Assembly: GCA_913064775.1 (NCBI GenBank)
Contig: CAJYAD010000010.1
Location: forward strand, 62,001-126,000
Direction: 5' to 3'
Length of the DNA stretch: 64,000 nucleotides
DNA from: an uncultured Albidovulum sp.
GTDB lineage: Bacteria > Pseudomonadota > Alphaproteobacteria > Rhodobacterales > Rhodobacteraceae
Of the stretch, positions 7,938-18,423 are shown one piece after another. Under the pieces are notes generated by a model that saw nothing but the letters and a program-made list of their open reading frames with translations, was not told the DNA's origin and did not search any database. The first letter of the stretch is position 1, and every line of letters starts with the position of its first letter. The translations under genes and the position numbers were made by a program.

Positions 7938-9083
7938 TCACTCTGCGGCGAGCAGGCTCTCGCGGTCCAGGCGGAAGCCCGAGGCGATCCAGCGGCCCTC
8001 TAACGCCTTCAGCCGGGCGCCCAGCGCGAGGCCTTCCAGTCCCGGCAGATCGGCGGCGCGCAGCGGGAAGGTGGCCACGGCCCCGGTGGCGATTTCGGCC
8101 TGCCAGCCCTCGGGCGGAGGGGTCTCGAACAGGGCGGCGCGGCACAGGATGATGTCGCGCGCCAGATCGGCGCCATGGCGATAGGCCAGTTCCAAGGCGG
8201 GTCGGGTGGTGCCCAATTCGTCTCTGACACAGGCCAGATCGCGGCTATCGCGGCGCGACAGGCGCAGGCGCTCGGCCACGTCCTCGCCGCCCAGCACGGC
8301 GAGGCGGCGCCGCCAATGGGGCGGTTGATCGGCCTCCAGATGGATCAGCGGGGGCAGGGCACGGGGGTCGGCGCCGGGCAGGATGGCGTTCAGCACGCCG
8401 ATCACCGTCATCGGCCCGATCGCGGGCGCCGGGTCGGGGGCGGAAAGCAGCTTGCGCATCTCGGTGCCGATGCGTTCGCGCGACAGCCCCGCCAGACCGT
8501 CCAGATTCTCGGCGCAGGCGGCGATGCCTTCGGGATCCAGCCCCTCCTGCGGGTCGCCATACCAGGCGTGGAAGCGAAAGAAGCGCAGGATGCGCAGGTA
8601 ATCCTCGCGGATGCGGCTTGCCGGATCGCCGACGAAACGCAGGCGCCGGGCCCGCAGGTCGGGCAGGCCGCCCAGCGGGTCCAGAACCTCGCCCTCGGGC
8701 GTGGCGTAGAGCGCGTTCATGGTGAAATCGCGCCGCGCGGCGTCTTCGGCCGGGTCGGCGGTGAAGGCCACGGTGGCGTGGCGGCCGAAGGTTTCCACAT
8801 CACGGCGGAAGGTGGTCACCTCATGCGCGATGCCGCCAGACACGACGGTGATCGTGCCATGGTCGATACCCGTGGGCACCGCCTTCAAACCGGCATTTTC
8901 GGCAAGAATAGTGACTGTTTCGGGGGTCGCATCGGTGGCGATGTCGATATCGGCGACGGCCACGCCCAACAACGCGTTGCGCACGCAGCCGCCGACGAAC
9001 AGAGCGCGATGGCCGGCCCCGGTCAGCGCCGCGCAGACCGCACGGGTTTCGGGCCGGGTCAGCCAGGCGCCGGTGATCTTCAT
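7938..9083 (-). CDS. cca: CCA tRNA nucleotidyltransferase
   Basis: The protein has 381 residues. The class II nucleotidyltransferase head is clear: FVGGCVRNALLG followed by the metal-binding DIDIATD, and RRDFTMNALY with DPLGG. The enzyme adds or repairs the 3' CCA of tRNAs without a template. It has no HD phosphohydrolase domain, as usual in alphaproteobacteria. Its start overlaps the stop of the upstream CoA-type Nudix gene by four bases. The visible tRNA-Leu in this window already encodes CCA, so the enzyme may serve mostly in repair. Confidence 0.93.
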   Translation of the reverse strand: MKITGAWLTRPETRAVCAALTGAGHRALFVGGCVRNALLGVAVADIDIATDATPETVTILAENAGLKAVPTGIDHGTITVVSGGIAHEVTTFRRDVETFGRHATVAFTADPAEDAARRDFTMNALYATPEGEVLDPLGGLPDLRARRLRFVGDPASRIREDYLRILRFFRFHAWYGDPQEGLDPEGIAACAENLDGLAGLSRERIGTEMRKLLSAPDPAPAIGPMTVIGVLNAILPGADPRALPPLIHLEADQPPHWRRRLAVLGGEDVAERLRLSRRDSRDLACVRDELGTTRPALELAYRHGADLARDIILCRAALFETPPPEGWQAEIATGAVATFPLRAADLPGLEGLALGARLKALEGRWIASGFRLDRESLLAAE

Positions 9084-9694
9084 GGCCGCATCCTTTCGGC
9101 CAACCCGTGCAGGATCCGCGCGGTTGCCCCCCAGATGTAATAGGGCCCGTAGGGCACGGTGTAATAGCGCCGCGTCACCCCGCGCCAGCGGCGTTGCTCG
9201 ACGATGAAATTGGCCGGGTTCAGGACATGGGCCAGCGGTACTTCGAACACCTCGGCCACTTCGCCCGGCTCTGGCCGGTAGGGAAATGCGTCCCGAACAT
9301 GGGCCAGAATCGGGGTCATGGCGAAGGTGGTCACCGTTTCATGCACCGGCAGCCGGCCCAGAAGATCCACATTGCCGGGATCAAGGCCGATCTCTTCCCA
9401 GGCCTCGCGCAGGGCGGCAGCCTCGGCGTCGGCATCGCCCGGGTCGACCTTGCCACCGGGAAAGGCGATCTGCCCGGGGTGATGCTTGAGGTGAGAGGCC
9501 CGCTTGGTCAGGATCAGCCGCAGCTCTTCGCCCCGCGCCAGCAGCGGCACCAGCACTGCCGCCGGGCGCAGCACCAGATCGGCGGGGGGGCGATAGCCGG
9601 GGTTCAGATCGAAATCCGACGACTCCACCATCGTCCGGGCCAACGCCGCACGCAAGACCTTCAGCCGGTCGGGGATCGCGTCAATCTTCGTCAC
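9080..9694 (-). CDS. Nudix hydrolase, CoA pyrophosphatase type (NudL-like)
   Basis: The protein has about 204 residues with Nudix box GGKVDPGDADAEAAALREAW continuing EEIGL, preceded by LTKRASHLKHHPGQIAFP, the signature of CoA diphosphatases. These split CoA to 3'-phospho-ADP-ribose and phosphopantetheine. I placed the start at the GTG at 9694, inside the end of hslO; an ATG at 9631 is an alternative. The overlap with hslO upstream and cca downstream indicates an hslO-nudix-cca-ABC-methyltransferase operon. Confidence 0.88.
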   Translation of the reverse strand: MTKIDAIPDRLKVLRAALARTMVESSDFDLNPGYRPPADLVLRPAAVLVPLLARGEELRLILTKRASHLKHHPGQIAFPGGKVDPGDADAEAAALREAWEEIGLDPGNVDLLGRLPVHETVTTFAMTPILAHVRDAFPYRPEPGEVAEVFEVPLAHVLNPANFIVEQRRWRGVTRRYYTVPYGPYYIWGATARILHGLAERMRP

Positions 9695-10667
9695 CTTTAC
9701 GCTCCGCCGCCTCGAATCCCAGTGTGTTCGGGTCGAATTCGTAATGCGCGCCGCAGAATTGGCAATCGGCGGTGACGATGCCATCCTTGGTCGTCATCGT
9801 GGCGATGTCCTTGGCGGAATAGATCGACAGGCTCTGGCGCACCTTGTCGGGTGAGCAGGTGCAGCCGAAACCCACCGGCTGGGCATCAAAGACGCGCGGG
9901 CCTTCCTCATGGAACAGCCGCACCAGCAGGTCGGTCGGGTGCACCTCAGGGCCGATCAGTTCGGCCACCTCGACGGTGTCGAGCAGCTTGTTGGCGCGGT
10001 TCCAGTTGTCGCCGTCCTCGCCATGCACGATATCGGCGGCCTCCAGCAGCCCATCCTCGCCCGAGCCGCCGCCCTGCGCGAAGGGCGAGGCCTCGGGCAT
10101 ATGCTGCAGCATCACCCCGCCGGCGCGCCAGCCCTCGCCCGGGAGGCGACCGAAGCTGAGGGCGAAGCGGGTGGGCAGCTGTTCGGACTGGGCGAAATAG
10201 GTCTCGGCGCAGGTCGACAGGCTGCCGCCGGACAGCGGGGTGATGCCCTGATAGGGGGCCATGCCCGCGCCCTGGTCGATGATGATGGCGAAATAGCCGC
10301 GGCCGATCTGATCGAAACCCGGCGCGGTACGGTCCAGCGCTTCGGCATCGAAACTGGCCCAGGCGCGGATGCGCGCGGGGGCGTCCTCATCCGTCGGGGC
10401 GTAGTAATCGGTCGCGATCAGCCGCGCGGGGCCATCGCCGCGGATCTGCAGGCTGAGACGCCAGCGCAGCTTGATCGTCTGGCCGATCAGCACGGTCAGC
10501 AGCGCGGCCTCGGCCACCAATGCCTCGATCGGTTCGGGGTAATTGTGCTGGGCCAGGATCTCGTCCAGCGTACCATTCAGCCGGGCCACCCGGCCCCGGA
10601 TGTCCGCGCGGTCGAGTTGAAACGGCAGGACGGTATCGTCCCAGGCGATCTGAGAGCCGAGGGTCAT
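9681..10667 (-). CDS. hslO: Redox-regulated chaperonin Hsp33
   Basis: The protein has 328 residues, an N-terminal Hsp33 core and a C-terminal redox switch with Cys269, Cys271, Cys302 and Cys305 (CTCSPDK and CQFC). The second pair is spaced as in the E. coli zinc site. Under oxidative and heat stress the zinc is lost, disulfides form and the protein becomes a holdase. It heads an operon with the CoA Nudix and cca genes. A near-perfect sigma-32 promoter lies just upstream, which supports heat induction. Confidence 0.94.
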   Translation of the reverse strand: MTLGSQIAWDDTVLPFQLDRADIRGRVARLNGTLDEILAQHNYPEPIEALVAEAALLTVLIGQTIKLRWRLSLQIRGDGPARLIATDYYAPTDEDAPARIRAWASFDAEALDRTAPGFDQIGRGYFAIIIDQGAGMAPYQGITPLSGGSLSTCAETYFAQSEQLPTRFALSFGRLPGEGWRAGGVMLQHMPEASPFAQGGGSGEDGLLEAADIVHGEDGDNWNRANKLLDTVEVAELIGPEVHPTDLLVRLFHEEGPRVFDAQPVGFGCTCSPDKVRQSLSIYSAKDIATMTTKDGIVTADCQFCGAHYEFDPNTLGFEAAERKGDED

Positions 10668-10703
10668 GGGGTTTCCTTAGAAGCCGGGGATTGGCATACC
10701 GCG

Positions 10704-10734
10704 CCTATATAGCCGCGGCAACCATGGGGCCAAG
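10704..10734 (-). promoter_or_regulatory. Heat-shock (sigma-32/RpoH) promoter of hslO
   Basis: On the minus strand CTTG (10734-10731) is followed after 17 bases by GCTATATAGG (10713-10704). The alphaproteobacterial RpoH consensus is CTTG-N17/18-CYTATnTnnG; only the first base of the -10 differs. The predicted leader is about 30 bases. The -35 lies two bases in front of the start codon of the divergent Nudix gene. Confidence 0.7.
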
Positions 10735-10736
10735 AG

Positions 10737-11183
10737 ATGATCAGACGGTTCGGTGACCCAGCGCAGCCCGATCGGCACTATCGGCGGCGTCCGGGGGCCT
10801 ATGCGGTGCTGATCCGCGACGGCGAGGTGCTGCTGACCCATCAGGCCGAGCCAGAGCCCGAGATGCAGTTGCCCGGCGGCGGCATTGATCCGGGCGAATC
10901 ACCCGTGCAGGCGCTGCATCGCGAGGTGTTCGAGGAAACCGGCTGGGCGATCGCGGCGCCGCGGCGGCTGGGGGCCTACCGGCGCTTTGCCTATATGCCG
11001 GAATACGATCTTTGGGCCGAAAAGATCTGCCTGATCTATCTGGCGCGGCCGGTGCTGCGGCGCGGCCCGCCGTCCGAGGCCGGCCACAGCGCGATCTGGA
11101 CGCCGCTGGATCAGGCGGCGGATCTTCTGGCCAGCGCCGGCGACAGGCACATGATGGCGCGGATCGCCCGGGATCTGGGCTAA
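10737..11183 (+). CDS. Nudix hydrolase
   Basis: The protein has 148 residues with Nudix box GGGIDPGESPVQALHREVFE continuing ETGW. The rest of the domain has no feature that fixes the substrate; relatives act on nucleoside diphosphate derivatives. It starts right beside the hslO promoter on the opposite strand and ends by overlapping the APH/P-loop kinase gene by four bases tail to tail. The ribosome binding site is weak (AAGAG directly before the ATG). Confidence 0.85.
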   Translation: MIRRFGDPAQPDRHYRRRPGAYAVLIRDGEVLLTHQAEPEPEMQLPGGGIDPGESPVQALHREVFEETGWAIAAPRRLGAYRRFAYMPEYDLWAEKICLIYLARPVLRRGPPSEAGHSAIWTPLDQAADLLASAGDRHMMARIARDLG

Positions 11184-12709
11184 GCTGGCGCCCCCAGCCG
11201 CGCACGCAGGGCGGCAAGCGTCGCCTCCGGCGTGCCGCCTGCATCGATCCGGGCCCAGTCGGAGCCGCCCGCGCCGCGCGCAAGCTGGCCCTCCAGCACC
11301 TCGGTATCGGCATCGGACCAATCGCCGCGCCGCGCCTTGATCCGGCGGCGCAGCACCTCGGGCGCAGCGCTCAGGAAAAATCCCGTCGCCGGCACATCCA
11401 GCCGCTTCGCCAGCGCCATCGCCGCAGCTCGGCGGGCGGGGTCCAGCCAGGTTGCATCCAGGATCACGCTCTGCCCGGCGCCGATCAGCGCCTCGGCCCG
11501 GGCCAGAATCCGGTCATAGACGGCTGTGCGCGCGCCGACGCTATAGGCCGCATCCGGCAGGGCCTCGGCGCGGGCCACCTCGGCGCCGATCTTGCGGGTC
11601 TCGTCCGAGGACAGCACCACCGCCCCGGGCGCGGGCCCGAGATACGGGGCCAGCGCACGCGCCAGCCGCGACTTGCCGGTGCCCGAATAGCCGCCGATCG
11701 CCACCAGCCGGGGCGGCGCGGGGCGAAGGTAGGCGCGCGCCTGCTGCAGATAGGCGCCGATCTCGGGGCCGGACTGGCCTTGCCGCCCGGTCGCCGCATC
11801 GGTCTGAAGCAGCACCATCGCCCGGATCGCGGCGCGCACCGACAGAAACAGCGGCAGCGCGGCAAGACCGGAATCTTCCGCGCCGCCCGCCGCGGCCAGA
11901 TAGGTCGACAAAACCCGCGCCGCCGCCCGTGGCAAGCCGCGATGGGACAGATCCATCAGCAGGAAGGCCAGATCGTAAAGCACGTCGCAGGTGCCCAGAT
12001 CCTCGCTGAATTCGAGCGCGTCGAAGGGCACCGGACGGCCGTCGATCACCACGATATTGCGCAGATGAAGATCGCCATGCCCGCGCCGGACCTGCCCCTC
12101 CTCGGCGCGCCGGTCGAGCAGCGGCGCAACCCGCCCAAGCGTGGTCCGCGCCTCCGAGAGCCACCCGGTGATGTCGGGGGATTCCCGTCCGAAACCTTTG
12201 AAGACGTGCGACAATTCCTGCAAGATGTCGCCAATCAGGACGGCGCCGCGCCCCGGGCGACGGGGGGCTGCGGCGTGGTAGCCGTGCACCATGCGCCCGA
12301 TCGCCTCGGCCAGCGCATCATCCAGCGCGCCGCGTTCGGCGATCGCGTCCAGCTCGTCCTTTGCGGAAAAGCGGTGCATGCGCAGCACCCAATCGAGCGC
12401 CTCACCGTCTGCGCCCAGCCGCAGCCCGCCGTCGGGGCCGCGCGTCACGGGCTGCAGGTCGCGATAGATCATCGGGGCGGCGGGGGCGTTCAGTTCCAGC
12501 TCGCGCCGCAGCATCTTGTGGCGCCGCGCGGGGGTGGAAAGATCCATGTAATCATAGCGCACCGCGCGCTTGATCTTCAGCGCACTGTCGCCGTGCAGGA
12601 AGACCACCGCCCCATGGGTGTCGATCCGCTCGACCGCCGCGCCCCCCGGCACGGCCCCGAAGGCCGCGGGTGTGGCAAGGAAGGCGAAGATCTCGTCCTG
12701 TCCGCTCAT
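11180..12709 (-). CDS. Bifunctional aminoglycoside phosphotransferase-like / P-loop kinase protein
   Basis: The 509-residue protein has two parts. Residues about 1-320 form an APH-like kinase fold, with HGDLHLRNIVVIDG as the catalytic loop and DALEFSEDLGTCDVLYDLAFL as the metal-binding region. Residues about 335-509 form a P-loop domain with Walker A GGYSGTGKS and SSDETRK, similar to zeta-toxin-like or gluconate-type kinases. This fusion is found in many bacteria as an uncharacterised AAA protein. There is no evidence that it confers antibiotic resistance. The substrate is unknown. Confidence 0.8.
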   Translation of the reverse strand: MSGQDEIFAFLATPAAFGAVPGGAAVERIDTHGAVVFLHGDSALKIKRAVRYDYMDLSTPARRHKMLRRELELNAPAAPMIYRDLQPVTRGPDGGLRLGADGEALDWVLRMHRFSAKDELDAIAERGALDDALAEAIGRMVHGYHAAAPRRPGRGAVLIGDILQELSHVFKGFGRESPDITGWLSEARTTLGRVAPLLDRRAEEGQVRRGHGDLHLRNIVVIDGRPVPFDALEFSEDLGTCDVLYDLAFLLMDLSHRGLPRAAARVLSTYLAAAGGAEDSGLAALPLFLSVRAAIRAMVLLQTDAATGRQGQSGPEIGAYLQQARAYLRPAPPRLVAIGGYSGTGKSRLARALAPYLGPAPGAVVLSSDETRKIGAEVARAEALPDAAYSVGARTAVYDRILARAEALIGAGQSVILDATWLDPARRAAAMALAKRLDVPATGFFLSAAPEVLRRRIKARRGDWSDADTEVLEGQLARGAGGSDWARIDAGGTPEATLAALRARLGAPA

Positions 12710-12803
12710 CGGGGCGTTCCCTGTTCGGTACCGGCTACCCGTTCAACATAGCCCGCCGCCGTCGCCGCCGCCTTGAGCGCGATCAAGCCGGTACGACGCC
12801 CGT

Positions 12804-12857
12804 CGCCGGGGGTTTCACACCCCCGGACCCCCGTGGGATATTTCCACCAGAAAGAAG
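12804..12857 (+). repeat. Intergenic repeat, type A, copy 1
   Basis: A CCGGGGG/CCCCCGG hairpin (12806-12812 with 12820-12826) is followed by ACCCCCGT, GGGATATTTCC and ACCAGAAAGAAG. The same order of hairpin, C-run, ATATTT and CCAGAAAGAA recurs at 16155 and 38331. This copy points toward the 3' end of the LysR gene and does not follow any plus-strand gene, so it is not simply a gene terminator. Confidence 0.7.
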
Positions 12858-12874
12858 CTCAGAGGCGCTCTTGG

Positions 12875-12926
12875 CTTTCATCGTTCCCCAAATACGCCGG
12901 GGGTGCAGGGGGCAGCGCCCCCCGCA
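12875..12926 (-). repeat. Intergenic repeat, type B, copy 1 (after the LysR gene)
   Basis: Read on the minus strand directly after the LysR stop: GGGGGC-GCT-GCCCCC hairpin, TGCACCCCC, then GCGTATTT, GGGGAAC, GATGAAAG. The 23-base tail (12897-12875) recurs at 42065, 46036, 61990 and 62036. Position and hairpin suggest a terminator, but there is no T-run. Confidence 0.7.
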
Positions 12927-12927
12927 C

Positions 12928-13833
12928 TTACCAGTTCTCGGGGCCCTTGTCGGTGAATTGCCGGGCCAGAAAGTCGATGAAGGCACGCACCTTGGGCTGG
13001 GTGAACCGGCCCGGCGGATAGACCGCGTAGATGCCCTGCATCTCGGTCGGCAGGCCGGGGATGGCCTCTTCGATCTGGCCTGCGCGCAGCGCGTCGGCAT
13101 AAAGAAAGCTGGGCAGATAGGCGATGCCAAGCCCCGCGATCGCGGCATGCAGCAGCGACTGGCCGTCGTTCACCGTCAGCCAGCCGGCGGTGCGGACCTG
13201 GCGCTTTTCGCCCGAGGGCGCGGTGATCTTCCAGACATTGCCGTTCGCCTGATTGGAATAATGCAGCAGCTTGTGCTCGTTCAGATCGTCGATCTTCTGC
13301 GGCCGCCCATGGCGTTGGAAATAGCCCGGTGCGGCGATCATCTTCTTCGTCGTCTCGGTCAACTTGCGCGCCATCAGCGTGCTGTCCTCGAGATCGCCGA
13401 TGCGGATCGCCATGTCGAAGCCTTCCGAGATCAGCTCGACATAACGGTTGTTGAGCACCATGTTCACGGTGATGTCGGGATATTCCTGCAAGAAACTTCC
13501 CAACACCGGCGACAGCAGATTCACCCCGAAATCGGTCGCGACCGAAATCCTCAGCAGCCCCGAGGGCGCCGATTGCATCGACGTCACCAGCGCGTCGGCC
13601 TCGCCCGCGTCATTGAGCACGCGGCGGGCGCGGTCGTAATAGGCAAGCCCGATCTCGGTGGGCGAAACCCGTCGTGTCGTCCGGTTCAGAAGACGCGCTC
13701 CTAGACGGGCCTCCAACGCCGAGACGTGTTTGGAGACGGCGGATTTCGAAATCCCCATCTTCTTGGCGGCATCGGTAAACCCGCCCTGGTCCACCACCAT
13801 GGCGAACGCTTCCATTTCCGTCAGTCGGTCCAT
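12928..13833 (-). CDS. LysR-family transcriptional regulator
   Basis: The protein has 301 residues. The N-terminal winged helix-turn-helix reads FAMVVDQGGFTDAAKKMGIS and continues KSAVSKHVSALEARLGARLL, typical of the LysR family. A LysR substrate-binding domain follows (about 90-295). The closest general type is the group of LTTRs named AaeR/DhcR-like; the ligand is unknown. The neighbouring downstream-located fadH runs in the same direction, but it lies upstream of this gene, so they could share a message. A TTGGCGCCAA palindrome lies 40 bases before the start. Confidence 0.9.
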   Translation of the reverse strand: MDRLTEMEAFAMVVDQGGFTDAAKKMGISKSAVSKHVSALEARLGARLLNRTTRRVSPTEIGLAYYDRARRVLNDAGEADALVTSMQSAPSGLLRISVATDFGVNLLSPVLGSFLQEYPDITVNMVLNNRYVELISEGFDMAIRIGDLEDSTLMARKLTETTKKMIAAPGYFQRHGRPQKIDDLNEHKLLHYSNQANGNVWKITAPSGEKRQVRTAGWLTVNDGQSLLHAAIAGLGIAYLPSFLYADALRAGQIEEAIPGLPTEMQGIYAVYPPGRFTQPKVRAFIDFLARQFTDKGPENW

Positions 13834-13873
13834 TGTGCACCCATTGGCTACTTTGCACGTCGCAGGACCGTTA

Positions 13874-13883
13874 TTGGCGCCAA
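13874..13883. promoter_or_regulatory. Palindrome upstream of the LysR gene
   Basis: TTGGCGCCAA is a perfect 10-bp palindrome located 41-50 bases before the LysR start. LysR regulators often bind dyad sites near their own promoter, so this is a candidate autoregulatory site. A 10-bp palindrome can occur by chance in G+C-rich DNA. Confidence 0.25.
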
Positions 13884-13988
13884 ATCGGGCAGGATTGGGT
13901 CAGAGGGCCGACAATATCGGGGTTTTGTTCGGGATCGTTAATGTCAGGGAAACACCGGGCAAGGGCGTCCGGGGCCGGTTGTTTCCGC

Positions 13989-14006
13989 CCCGGCATCAAT
14001 GCCGGG
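13989..14006 (-). terminator. Hairpin after fadH
   Basis: CCCGGCAT-CA-ATGCCGGG forms a perfect 8-bp stem only two bases after the fadH stop codon on the minus strand. No T-run follows, so it may be a weak terminator or an RNA 3'-end stabiliser. Confidence 0.45.
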
Positions 14007-14008
14007 CG

Positions 14009-16069
<2,061 letters not shown>

Positions 16070-16154
16070 TCACGCGGAACGCGGCGTCAGCGGTGGTGGT
16101 AGGGGGCGGTGGTTGGGCCGGGTGGTTGGGCCGGGGCCGGTGGCGGGGGCAGAG

Positions 16155-16209
16155 CCGGGGGTTTTCCACCCCCGGACCCCCGGAGGATATTTCTGCCAGA
16201 AAGAAAGGG
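16155..16209 (+). repeat. Intergenic repeat, type A, copy 2 (before recO)
   Basis: CCGGGGG-TTTTCCA-CCCCCGG hairpin, then ACCCCCGGA, GGATATTTC and TGCCAGAAAGAAAGG. It sits in the gap between the divergent fadH and recO genes, 57 bases before recO and in the same direction. No plus-strand gene precedes it, so termination is not its obvious role. Confidence 0.7.
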
Positions 16210-16265
16210 CAGGGGGATTTCGCGGGCGATCTTGTCAGGGCGGGCGCGGGGTGGATACTGGCGCG

Positions 16266-16997
16266 ATGGATTGGCGCGACGAAGGCGTGTTGCTGGCCGT
16301 GCGCAAGCATGGCGAGAGCGCCGCGATCATCGAGGTTTTCACCCCCGCCCATGGCCGCCATGCCGGTGTCGTGCGCGGTGGCGGGGGGCGTCGCTTTGCC
16401 CCGGTGCTGCAGCCGGGCAATCAGCTGTCGCTGAGCTGGCGGGCGCGGCTGGAGGATCATATCGGCGCTTTCACCGCCGAGCCGCTGCGGGCACGGGCGC
16501 CGGAGGTGATGGCGGACCGCGCCGCGCTGGCGGGGTTGTCGGCCACCTGCGCGCTGCTGTCCTTTGCCCTGCCCGAGCGCGAGCCGCATGTCGCGCTTTA
16601 CGACCGGTCGATCGCGCTGTTCGATGGGCTCGGCGCGCCGGGCTGGCCGCTGGCCTATCTGCGCTGGGAGATGCTGTTGCTGGACGAGATGGGTTTCGGC
16701 CTGGATCTGGGCGTCTGCGCGGTGACCGGCAGCCGCGAGGATCTGGCCTATGTCAGCCCCAAGACGGGTCGTGCCGTCGGGCGCGCGGCGGCGGGCGACT
16801 GGGCGTCGCGGCTGCTGCCCCTGCCGGCCTGTCTGCTGGGGCAGGGGCCGGCGAGCCCGCGGGAGCTGGCCGAAGGTCTGGCGCTGACCGGCTATTTTCT
16901 GGCCAACCGTCTGGCGCCGGAGCTGGGCAAGCAGGCCCTGCCCGAGGCGCGGCAGCGGCTGGTCGATCTGCTGGCGCGTCAGTCCGCCAGCCCCTGA
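16266..16997 (+). CDS. recO: DNA repair protein RecO
   Basis: The protein has 243 residues. It starts [20 protein letters not shown], with an N-terminal OB fold (about 1-80) followed by a helical domain with [20 protein letters not shown], the RecO C-terminal signature. It helps RecF and RecR load RecA on SSB-coated gaps and anneals DNA. The frame is open further upstream, but this ATG gives the standard start. Its last 19 bases overlap the convergent SDR gene. Confidence 0.92.
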   Translation: MDWRDEGVLLAVRKHGESAAIIEVFTPAHGRHAGVVRGGGGRRFAPVLQPGNQLSLSWRARLEDHIGAFTAEPLRARAPEVMADRAALAGLSATCALLSFALPEREPHVALYDRSIALFDGLGAPGWPLAYLRWEMLLLDEMGFGLDLGVCAVTGSREDLAYVSPKTGRAVGRAAAGDWASRLLPLPACLLGQGPASPRELAEGLALTGYFLANRLAPELGKQALPEARQRLVDLLARQSASP

Positions 16998-18004
16998 TCG
17001 ACCAGATAGCGGGCGGTGTCGACCAGGCTTTGTTCGGCGGAGAGGAAGGTCATGCCCATCTCGTCGCGGGCGCGGGCGTTCGACACCGCGTCCAGCCGGC
17101 CAAGCTGCGGCAGGATCGAGCGAATCGCCGGGTCGAACAGCCCCAGCGCCCGCATCAGCAGGTCGGGCGCGGTGCGGGTCGCGATCTTGCGGTCGGGGAA
17201 GGCGCCCTTCAGCGCCGCCGCCATCTGTGCGAACCACAGCGCCCGTTCGGCCGCGATATAGCGCCGGCCGGTGGTGTCCGGGCGCTCAACCGCGCGCAGA
17301 TGCATCTCGGCCACGTCGCGCACGTCGACCACGGCAAAGCCGATGCGCGGCACCATCGGGTCCTTGCCCGACAGCATCCGCTTCACCACCCCCACGGAGG
17401 CGCCGTAATGCCGATCCAGCGGCGGCCCCAGCACGAAGGCCGGGTTGATTGTGGTCAGCGCCAGATGCGGCGCCTGCTCGCGCACGAAATCCCAGGCCGC
17501 ACGCTCGGCCAGGGTCTTCGAGCGGGTATAGGCGCTGGCGGCCTTGCTGGTCACATCGGTCCAGTCGTCCTCGGTATAGGGGCGGCCCGGGTCGGTGCCG
17601 GTGGCGATCGCCGCGACCGAGGAGGTCATCACCACCCGCGCAACCCCCGCCGCCCGTGCCGCCGCCAGCGCCCGGAGAGAGCCGTCGACAGCGGGGCGAA
17701 TCAGATCCTCGGGATCCTTGGGCTGGCTGATCGGGAAGGGAGAGGCGGTGTGGACCAGAACCTCGGCCCCTTTCAGCGCCTCGGCCCAGCCGTCATCGAC
17801 GGTCAGGTCGAGGGCGACGAAGCGCAGCCGTTCCAGCGCGGCGGATTCGGTCAGATGCGGGGCGAGGGCCGCGCGCACCTCGTCCGCGCGGGCGGGCGTG
17901 CGGATCGAACCGGTCACGCTGTGCCCCGCGTTCAGAAGTTTCAGGGCGACATGCTTGGCGATATAGCCCGAGATGCCGGTCAGCACGATGCGCTTGCCGC
18001 TCAT
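16979..18004 (-). CDS. NAD(P)-dependent epimerase/dehydratase, aldehyde-reductase-like extended SDR
   Basis: The protein has 341 residues. The Rossmann motif is [11 protein letters not shown] (GxxGxxA form) and the active site is a Ser in MTSSVAA and YTRSK (YxxxK). The segment VRDVAEMHL is common in dihydroflavonol-reductase/aldehyde-reductase-like SDRs. It probably reduces a carbonyl with NADPH; the substrate is unknown. The start at 18004 has a good GGAGGG ribosome binding site. It overlaps the 3' end of recO by 19 bases tail to tail. Confidence 0.85.
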   Translation of the reverse strand: MSGKRIVLTGISGYIAKHVALKLLNAGHSVTGSIRTPARADEVRAALAPHLTESAALERLRFVALDLTVDDGWAEALKGAEVLVHTASPFPISQPKDPEDLIRPAVDGSLRALAAARAAGVARVVMTSSVAAIATGTDPGRPYTEDDWTDVTSKAASAYTRSKTLAERAAWDFVREQAPHLALTTINPAFVLGPPLDRHYGASVGVVKRMLSGKDPMVPRIGFAVVDVRDVAEMHLRAVERPDTTGRRYIAAERALWFAQMAAALKGAFPDRKIATRTAPDLLMRALGLFDPAIRSILPQLGRLDAVSNARARDEMGMTFLSAEQSLVDTARYLVDQGLAD

Positions 18005-18423
18005 CCTTGATCCCTCCGTTCCTTCCCTGCCGCTTAACGTGGTGCGGCTTGTGTTCCGTCGTCGTCCCGAGGGCAAGCCGGATCGTTGCGCTGACCGGAT
18101 CCTGCCTGAGCCGCGCCTGTCTCCGCGCTTTCGGAGGCGCAAAAAGATGAAACTCGGCGCGCAAACGCGTGCCGGTCCCACCGTGCAAGTCCTACCGTGC
18201 CGGTTGCAGACTTCGGGCTGGACCCCTCCCCGGGTTTCCCTGCGCGTCAGTCAATCACGCCTGTGCCATAGGGGGAAGGGAAATGCACCCGATGCGTGCA
18301 GCCCCTTGCGCCACACGGGCTTGTGTCACCCATCGGCGGAAATCCGTCAGGCGACCACGGCGGCCGGATTGCCCCGGCCCCCTCCTCATGCGACAAGAAA
18401 CCAGACGAAAGCTGGAGGCGCAT
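18005..18423. other. Divergent gap between the SDR gene and tamA
   Basis: About 420 bases without a convincing gene. The tamA frame is open through most of it and contains ATG codons at 18283 (preceded by GGGGGAAGGGAA) and 18388, so part of it may be coding if tamA has a longer N-terminus. A GC-rich hairpin region (CTCCG/CGGAG) lies around 18120-18140. I found no clear -10/-35 pair for either gene. Confidence 0.4.

Noticed and set aside
11180-12709. Aminoglycoside resistance gene
   Set aside because: The APH-like fold is fused to a P-loop domain as in widespread uncharacterised housekeeping proteins, and there is no mobile context.
16979-18004. Frameshift or gene decay where recO and the SDR gene overlap
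   Set aside because: Both frames are intact to their ends; a 19-base tail-to-tail overlap is normal in dense genomes.
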